Shown: positions 7,827 through 11,537 of the stretch, piece after piece | How the letters are laid out: each line of letters opens with the position of its first letter | Numbering within the stretch: the first letter of the stretch is position 1 | Origin: Trichomonas tenax | Taxonomy: Eukaryota; Parabasalia; Trichomonadida; Trichomonadidae | Direction: 5' to 3' | DNA length: 11,537 nucleotides | NCBI GenBank assembly: GCA_023091735.1 | Contig: JALKBU010001397.1 | Span: forward strand, 1-11,537 | Notes under the pieces: generated by a model | Told to the model about the DNA's origin: nothing | What the model saw: only the letters and a program-made list of their open reading frames with translations | The model's database searches: none | Made by a program: the position numbers and the translations under genes

Positions 7827-8270
7827 TTATTTTGCAAAATTCACAATGTTCTGATGCACAATGAAATTGTCTCCGAAGAATGTCGGTGAGGTATGATCTA
7901 CTATATTTTTTGGTAATATTACAAAATCATGGTGTTTTTCTGTCGATCCAAAATACTCTGTTTCGACCTTCGTGATGTATGGAATTGTATCATCGAAATT
8001 TCTTACAATTATGATATCTGCAGCAAATTGTTTTGGTTATTCTGGCGTAGATTTTTTTAAATTCCAGAAAAATGATTCTTCTTCAATGTGATATATCTGA
8101 TAGCGTCGATGAATTGCATTTATGTTTAAATCGCAAGGCAATTAATCGTTAATCTTGATTCTTGCAAGCGTTTGACTCTTTTCAATCTCTTTCTCTGCTT
8201 GCTCAGTTCAAATTCTCGTAGGAGCAGACGCTGTTACACTTCCAGGAGTAATAATTCGAATTGACATCAT
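7827..8270 (-). pseudogene. Decayed 148-codon gene of unknown family, three in-frame stops
   Basis: Reading the minus strand from ATG-ATG at 8270 gives one continuous protein-like frame of 148 codons to a natural TAA at 7827-7829. It is broken only by TGA at codon 21 (8208-8210), TAA at codon 43 (8142-8144) and TAA at codon 78 (8037-8039). No indel is needed anywhere. The segments read like real protein: an N-terminus with RIITPGSVTASAPTRI, a charged helix TEQAEKEIEKSQTLARIKIN, then NAIHRRYQIYHIEEESFFW, and a C-terminal 70 residues with VRNFDDTIPYITKVETEYFG and HHDFVILPKNIV. Each stop could arise by a single C-to-T change (CGA to TGA, CAA to TAA). The family is not recognised. The other genes here stop normally at TAA, TAG and TGA, so a changed genetic code is unlikely. 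Its start faces that of the gene at 8322, 51 bp away, so the two probably shared a divergent promoter. Confidence 0.7.
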
Positions 8271-8279
8271 TTGTAACCG

Positions 8280-8284
8280 TCACT
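8280..8284 (+). promoter_or_regulatory. Initiator (TCACT) of the 8322 gene
   Basis: CCGTCACTTTT matches TCA-pyrimidine-T with +1 at A8282, giving a 40-nt leader. This is longer than for the other genes here, so the assignment is tentative. Confidence 0.4.
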
Positions 8285-8321
8285 TTTGATAAAAAAGGTG
8301 GCGAAATTAAAATAAATTTTA

Positions 8322-8762
8322 ATGAGTGGGAAGCAAAAGGTGTCCACAAAAGCCAAAAATTTAGAAGGATTTAAAGGGAACATAACACAGCAAATGATTT
8401 CCCTTAGTTTGGAAGAATGTAAAACGAAATTAAAGGAATTTTATATCGATAATCCAAAGAAGAGAAACACACTTATTGTGCAATTTCGGAATTTCTCTGA
8501 TAGTCTATATAACAAAAAGAGCAATACAAGATATAACGAGTTGGAAAAATACAATGATATGCTTGTTAAATTGCATGAGAAAACAAATCGTAATGTTAGA
8601 GAAATCAGCGTGCTAAGGGAAGTTGCTGAAAAAATAGCTATTGCCCTACAAATACCTTTGTTAGATATAACAAAGAAAAAACCACTTCTATTGGCCTGGT
8701 TTGAGGAAAACATGGAGTTGATAGAGGCAATGCCATCTAATGTATTTACAAATTCTAAATAA
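8322..8762 (+). CDS. Small lysine-rich protein, function unknown
   Basis: This 146-residue protein is basic and mostly helical. A Lys-rich N-terminus (MSGKQKVSTKAKN) is followed by a charged helical body with many Lys/Glu/Asn residues (about 28-105, including KTKLKEFYIDNPKKRN and LEKYNDMLVKLHEKTNR). A more hydrophobic C-terminal part follows (KIAIALQIPLLDI, PLLLAWFEENMELIEAM). There is no signal peptide, zinc ligand set or nucleotide-binding motif. I do not recognise the family. The Lys-rich start and the charge would suit a nucleic-acid-associated protein, but that is only a guess. Codon use is A/T-ending like its neighbours, the frame is intact, and it ends AAA-TAA. It is transcribed divergently from the pseudogene at 7827-8270. 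Confidence 0.65.
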   Translation: MSGKQKVSTKAKNLEGFKGNITQQMISLSLEECKTKLKEFYIDNPKKRNTLIVQFRNFSDSLYNKKSNTRYNELEKYNDMLVKLHEKTNRNVREISVLREVAEKIAIALQIPLLDITKKKPLLLAWFEENMELIEAMPSNVFTNSK

Positions 8763-9012
8763 TTTATGTCAATTTTAATACATTTTGTATGTATATAACT
8801 AAATTATCCGACTAAACTTGCGAAATTACTCATAATTGGATATGGATAACAATGGTAAAGAAAAGAACATGCATTAATCGAGGAATTTTCTAGAAAAAGT
8901 GATTTTAAATTTTTCAACTTAAATCGATTTTATCTCTTGATGTAGTGACTTTTACTTCTTAACTTAAACGTAACATGAACCTACCTTTTCGTTTTCTATC
9001 TAATTATTATAA
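8763..9012. other. AT-rich spacer downstream of the 8322 gene
   Basis: No gene is seen. GTATGT with a nearby AACTAAA (8788-8810) recalls intron signals but lacks the trichomonad 3' motif (ACTAAC followed by ACACAG), so no intron is called. On the minus strand, fragments of the frame at 9013-9186 may continue here with frequent stops. Confidence 0.5.
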
Positions 9013-9186
9013 TTATTTCGCATTTACTTCGTTTTTTGTAATTTCATTTCATAACATTTCGACGAATTTTAGACATTTCTTATGCTCATCCGTACATCTT
9101 AGCATCTCTTTTAACAAAAGACTACAGCCGGAAGGTCAGAGCATGATGTTATCGGTGACGACCTCATCTTGATCTCAGCCAACCAT
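9013..9186 (-). pseudogene. Possible decayed short gene with initiator, three internal TGA
   Basis: On the minus strand TCATTTTATG puts a perfect trichomonad initiator (TCATT, 9189-9193, +1 opposite T9191) five bases from an ATG at 9186. The frame runs 57 codons to TAA at 9013-9015 and is interrupted by TGA at codons 4, 17 and 46. Between stops it is protein-like: DQDEVVTDNIML, then PSGCSLLLKEMLRCTDEHKK and CLKFVEML, then NEITKNEVNAK. All three stops could come from CGA by C-to-T. The family is not recognised. The same DNA folds as RNA on the plus strand (see findings), so a non-coding gene is the alternative. Open runs of this length do occur by chance, hence low confidence. Confidence 0.35.
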
Positions 9187-9295
9187 AAAATGAGGAGTTG
9201 TCCTTTGTGGCTTTTTCTATATACTATACACACATTTCCTATATCATTCTTATCATTAAATCCAAGAACTAAATTTTAACGGATTTTTTGTGATA

Positions 9296-9322
9296 CTACA
9301 TGACAAAAAATGTATTTACATG
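9296..9322 (-). promoter_or_regulatory. Paired CATGTAA-type boxes on minus strand
   Basis: Read on the minus strand, TGACATGTAAAT (box at 9322-9316) is followed by GTCATGTAG (box at 9302-9296) with 20-bp spacing, matching the pairs before TAF6 and the second ARM gene. A canonical initiator TCACA follows at 9293-9289. No intact coding frame lies downstream on this strand; the decayed frame at 9013-9186 is the nearest candidate, about 110 bp on. Confidence 0.45.
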
Positions 9323-10026
9323 TCATATTTTCAATTTACTAAAAATATCTTGCTCAAACAAAGCCAAGCTCAAGCCGAAAACTATGGTAGCTAACAGATA
9401 ATCCCATTGAATATAGTGGCAGTTATATTAACTTGAAGACTTTAAAGCGTGATTATAATTTAAAATCAAACAGGACGATATTCTAGTTTCAGATATTGTA
9501 AATGGTAGTAACTACACTAGTGTGAGAGATTAGAATATAAAGCTAACAATGCCGTGTTATGTGGCTCTTCAATATTTATTTAGAGCTGTATAAATGATGT
9601 TAAATTCGCCACATTTTTGTCAGTTTTTTCTTAAAATCTTTCGATCAAATAACCGTTTTTCGAAGAAAGTCGTCGTACCAAGTCTGTGATATTGAAGATT
9701 TGGAATTATCTCAGTCCATGGATCCCAAATATCCTGTTATCACAACTTTGGCAGTGGAAAAATTATAATTTCAAAAATAATTGGGCCATACATATAGGAT
9801 TGGTGTGTATATAATAAATATTTGGTCAAAATTGTTGAAATGATAAATTATTGAATATTGATAAAATATTTCATATCTCTGATGCATAGCAACACTATAT
9901 CAGTGCATCGTTAGGCCAACACGACAATAATTTCTATATGTTATCCATGAAAACGAAAAAAAGGAAAAAATTTTATGTGTTTCAAAAGTTAAATTAGACA
10001 AGATCTTTAAACGAAAAATTAGACAT
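9323..10026. other. Gene-poor stretch with antisense open-frame fragments
   Basis: No intact gene is seen. On the minus strand a 38-codon run (9620-9736) reads IWDPWTEIIPNLQYHRLGTT then FFEKRLF, which resembles one kelch-repeat blade (WTEI, R-x-G, then a beta strand) but lacks the Gly-Gly pair. Opposite it on the plus strand a 54-codon run (9604-9765, stop 9766-9768) has no start codon. Both cannot be coding; either may be a remnant or chance. The rest is AT-rich without repeats or structure I can support. Confidence 0.4.
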
Positions 10027-10569
10027 TTACTGGGGGTACGATGTAATTGTTGATGAATCTAGATTTGTATCCATTGCAGTTTGTAATGAAGAGCTTCCCA
10101 TCGAAGCGGCTGGGTGATAGCTTTTAAGACCCGAATACCATCTATTTTTGACTGCACCAGAGCTTCTTCCTGGCAAAAGATGTGCAATACTTGCCCACCT
10201 GTTTCCTATTTCTTTCTGTTTTTCGATTATAATTTGATCTTCCCATGGCTCGAATGCACCATGTTTGTTATTTGGATTCAAACAATTAAACCATCGCTCT
10301 CGACATTGTTTACTAGTTCTTGTAGGTACGAATCTGCTAATATCTTGCCATTTCTTTGGGCCTAACTGCATAACAGCCCGAGTTAATAACTCGTCTTCCT
10401 GTTGGGACCACACACCACGACCTGTTGCGTGTTGCATAGTTAATGATGAGTCCGCAGAAGCTAGTTGAAAGAGTTGCATTTGCTGTGGGGTTAGGTATGA
10501 CTCCATAGATTGGTCAGACATACCCTGCATTCCCTCAGTACCAGTCACTTGAAGACTACGCTCATCCAT
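10027..10569 (-). CDS. R2R3-Myb DNA-binding protein
   Basis: This 180-residue nuclear transcription factor candidate has a Gln/Met/Ser-rich N-terminus (1-50) and then two Myb repeats. R2 spans about 52-100 with tryptophans at 54, 74 and 93 and recognition helix TSKQCRERWFNCLNP. R3 spans about 103-150 with Phe106 in the first aromatic position, then W125 and W144, and recognition helix SSGAVKNRWYSGLK. The C-terminal 30 residues are Ser/Thr-rich. Two repeats and a total near 180 residues fit the trichomonad Myb family, several of which regulate genes through TAACGATA-like elements (established knowledge). The start is the first ATG of the frame and lies just after an E2F-like box. Myb consensus sites upstream suggest autoregulation or control by a paralogue. 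The subfamily is firm; the specific orthologue cannot be assigned without a tree. Confidence 0.9.
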   Translation of the reverse strand: MDERSLQVTGTEGMQGMSDQSMESYLTPQQMQLFQLASADSSLTMQHATGRGVWSQQEDELLTRAVMQLGPKKWQDISRFVPTRTSKQCRERWFNCLNPNNKHGAFEPWEDQIIIEKQKEIGNRWASIAHLLPGRSSGAVKNRWYSGLKSYHPAASMGSSSLQTAMDTNLDSSTITSYPQ

Positions 10570-10575
10570 CAGGAA

Positions 10576-10585
10576 TTTTGGCGCC
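10576..10585. promoter_or_regulatory. E2F-like box at the Myb gene start
   Basis: TTTTGGCGCC, seven bases upstream of the Myb ATG, contains TTTGGCGC, a full match to the E2F/DP consensus TTTSSCGC. GC-only hexamers such as GGCGCC are conspicuous in this AT-rich spacer. A role is inferred from the motif only. Confidence 0.4.
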
Positions 10586-11377
10586 TTTTTTTCTTATTCA
10601 AAGTTTTGAATTAAATTTTATCGAATTAAACGGTTGTAGCGGTTTTTCTAACCGTTATTGTTGACTAAATTTTTGACAAATTCGATTTGATGAGGAATTT
10701 GAACTTTACATATAAAAAGAGAGCCAATGATCACAAAAATTCATCAAAATTTAATCGCCTTTGAAAAAAATCTTTCATCATTTTAGGAATTTGACATCAT
10801 AAATAGGATTTTCATCTCATGTATTGATGGTTTCAGTGGAGAAAACTAGCATCATTTTTTATGCCAAGTAATCTCAAAATTTTGTCATGTAACCATTTTC
10901 CTTTTTCAAATTAAATATCAAATTTAACGTGATATTTTAATAATACTATAGTGGTATAATGTTTTTATCGAAGAAATATTTAATAATATATTTCTGTCAC
11001 GTAAAAATCATTTCGACTTTTAACCTTATTCTATCAAAAGAATCTTCATTTAGAGAAAATCATCACAAATTAAGAAATGCAAAAATGCACACAAGAAAAC
11101 TATAATACGCATATTGCGATATAGATGTATGCATGTTGGCTTAATGTGAATCATTTTTATAATGATATTTCGATGATTTTTAATCAACAATAAACTCAAC
11201 ATCAATGTTGACTTCAAAGCTCACAGAAAGCATCAGAAAATCATACAAATCATTTTTCTACTATGAATATTTGTCAAAATTCATCACCAAGTGGAGTTGA
11301 CTCTATTCTATTTGGAATGTCAAAATATAAATAAAATCACAGGGACTGGGACAAAATAGAACAACGTGCTTTTCTGA
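10586..11377. other. Divergent AT-rich spacer between Myb gene and edge gene
   Basis: No gene is supported. Besides the Myb sites it holds TCAACAT-CA-ATGTTGA, an inverted repeat with 7-bp arms (11196-11211), and single CATGTAA-like boxes at 10886-10892 (with a one-mismatch CAAGTAA 21 bp before it) and CACGTAA at 10998-11004. TGTCAAAAT occurs at 11272 and 11319, and again at 11411 just beyond. Minus-strand frames at 11303-11534 are antisense to the probable edge gene and are left out. Confidence 0.5.
10631..10657. promoter_or_regulatory. Cluster of Myb consensus sites upstream of the Myb gene
   Basis: The palindromic TAACCGTTA at 10649-10657 contains YAACNG sites on both strands, including TAACGG on the minus strand. 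CAACCG lies on the minus strand at 10636-10631. They sit 62 to 88 bp upstream of the ATG of a Myb protein gene. The plant/animal Myb consensus is YAACNG; whether this protein binds it is inference. Confidence 0.45.
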
Positions 11378-11402
11378 CATGTAACTTATTTTTGGCATGT
11401 AA
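11378..11402 (+). promoter_or_regulatory. Paired CATGTAA boxes upstream of the edge gene
   Basis: TGACATGTAAC (box at 11378-11384) and GGCATGTAAAG (box at 11396-11402) form a direct pair with 18-bp spacing on the plus strand. They lie about 85 bp before the ATG at 11488, further than at the other two genes. Confidence 0.45.
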
Positions 11403-11435
11403 AGTCGGGATGTCAAAATAAAGGAAAGTGATGTG

Positions 11436-11450
11436 TTTGCGCGGGAAAAA
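11436..11450. promoter_or_regulatory. E2F-like box upstream of the edge gene
   Basis: TTTGCGCGGGAAAAA contains the overlapping E2F half-sites TTTGCGCG and GCGGGAAA, one of the best possible matches to the E2F/DP consensus. It ends 37 bp before the ATG at 11488. The neighbouring divergent Myb gene has a similar box. Confidence 0.45.
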
Positions 11451-11487
11451 TGGAAAAGTATCAATAGGTTGAAATGGATTGAACTCA

Positions 11488-11537
11488 ATGTTGGCAGCCA
11501 AAGAAGACTTCATTATGAGTAGTTGTGGCCTCATAGT
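11488..11537 (+). CDS. Probable start of a gene cut by the window edge
   Basis: From ATG 11488 the frame stays open to the edge for 16 codons (MLAAKEDFIMSSCGLI). A second in-frame ATG at 11515 is preceded by TTCATT, a canonical initiator (TCATT at 11510-11514) touching the ATG, and could be the true start. Upstream lie an E2F-like box and paired CATGTAA boxes, which supports a promoter in this direction. Too little protein is visible to name it, and 50 bp open by chance is common. Confidence 0.35.
   Translation, partial: MLAAKEDFIMSSCGLI

Noticed and set aside
8252..8370. Upstream extension of the 8322 gene in another frame (VTVTFDKKGGEIKINFNEW)
   Set aside because: It has no start codon after the TAA at 8252-8254, ends in a stop inside the 8322 gene, and its left part is antisense to the pseudogene.
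8788..8810. Possible spliceosomal intron (GTATGT with AACTAAA)
   Set aside because: The conserved trichomonad branch/3' motif ACTAAC plus ACACAG is absent and the site is outside any coding frame; GTATGT at 807 fails the same way.
9128..9142. CCGGAAGGTCAGAGC resembles RNase P RNA conserved region I
   Set aside because: No partner region V (ACANAA followed by GGCTTA) lies at a plausible distance downstream, and the flanks are too AT-rich for the remaining helices.
7827..9186. Alternative genetic code (TGA or TAA read as sense)
   Set aside because: The intact genes end cleanly at TGA (878, PMT), TAG (TAF6, FxFG protein) and TAA (ARM, Myb, 8322) and have no internal stops, so decay is the simpler reading.
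11303..11534. Two minus-strand open frames of 61 and 65 codons
   Set aside because: They overlap each other and are antisense to a better-supported plus-strand start with an initiator and upstream boxes; no family resemblance.

Overview
The window looks like nuclear DNA of a parabasalid protist (Trichomonas/Tritrichomonas type). It is AT-rich, and every recognisable gene is a single uninterrupted frame. Several starts have a trichomonad-type initiator (TCA-pyrimidine-A/T) only a few bases upstream, and there is a short R2R3-Myb protein of the kind trichomonads carry in large numbers. The genus is inferred from style and protein content, not from a database match.

Left part (1-2767). The 5' edge cuts through a uL1/RPL10A ribosomal protein gene on the minus strand, with C/G-ending codons typical of very high expression. 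An 18-bp perfect palindrome lies 90 bp upstream of its start. Next is a minus-strand gene for an armadillo/HEAT-like helical repeat protein (878-2101), then a 666-bp spacer holding a compact stretch with two hairpins.

Centre (2768-7687). Four plus-strand genes follow: a protein O-mannosyltransferase lacking the MIR region, a small FxFG coiled-coil protein (nucleoporin-like) starting 43 bp after it, the TFIID subunit TAF6 (histone fold plus TAF6C HEAT region), and a second ARM-like protein with local similarity to the first. TAF6 and the second ARM gene both carry a direct pair of CATGTAA boxes about 25 bp before the ATG. The same pair recurs twice more in the window.

Right part (7688-11537). 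A 148-codon reading frame on the minus strand (7827-8270) holds three in-frame stops and no indels, so it is a young pseudogene. It is divergent from a small lysine-rich gene of unknown function (8322-8762). A gene-poor 1.26-kb stretch follows, with a second, weaker decayed frame or structured RNA, a minus-strand CATGTAA pair with no intact gene behind it, and ambiguous antisense open frames. An R2R3-Myb gene (10027-10569, minus) has an E2F-like box at its start and a cluster of Myb sites upstream. The last 50 bp probably begin another plus-strand gene, also behind a CATGTAA pair and an E2F-like box.

The genes do not form a pathway. What links them is promoter architecture: initiators almost on top of the ATG, paired CATGTAA boxes, E2F-like boxes and Myb sites. 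I see no mobile element, CRISPR array, tRNA or rRNA.
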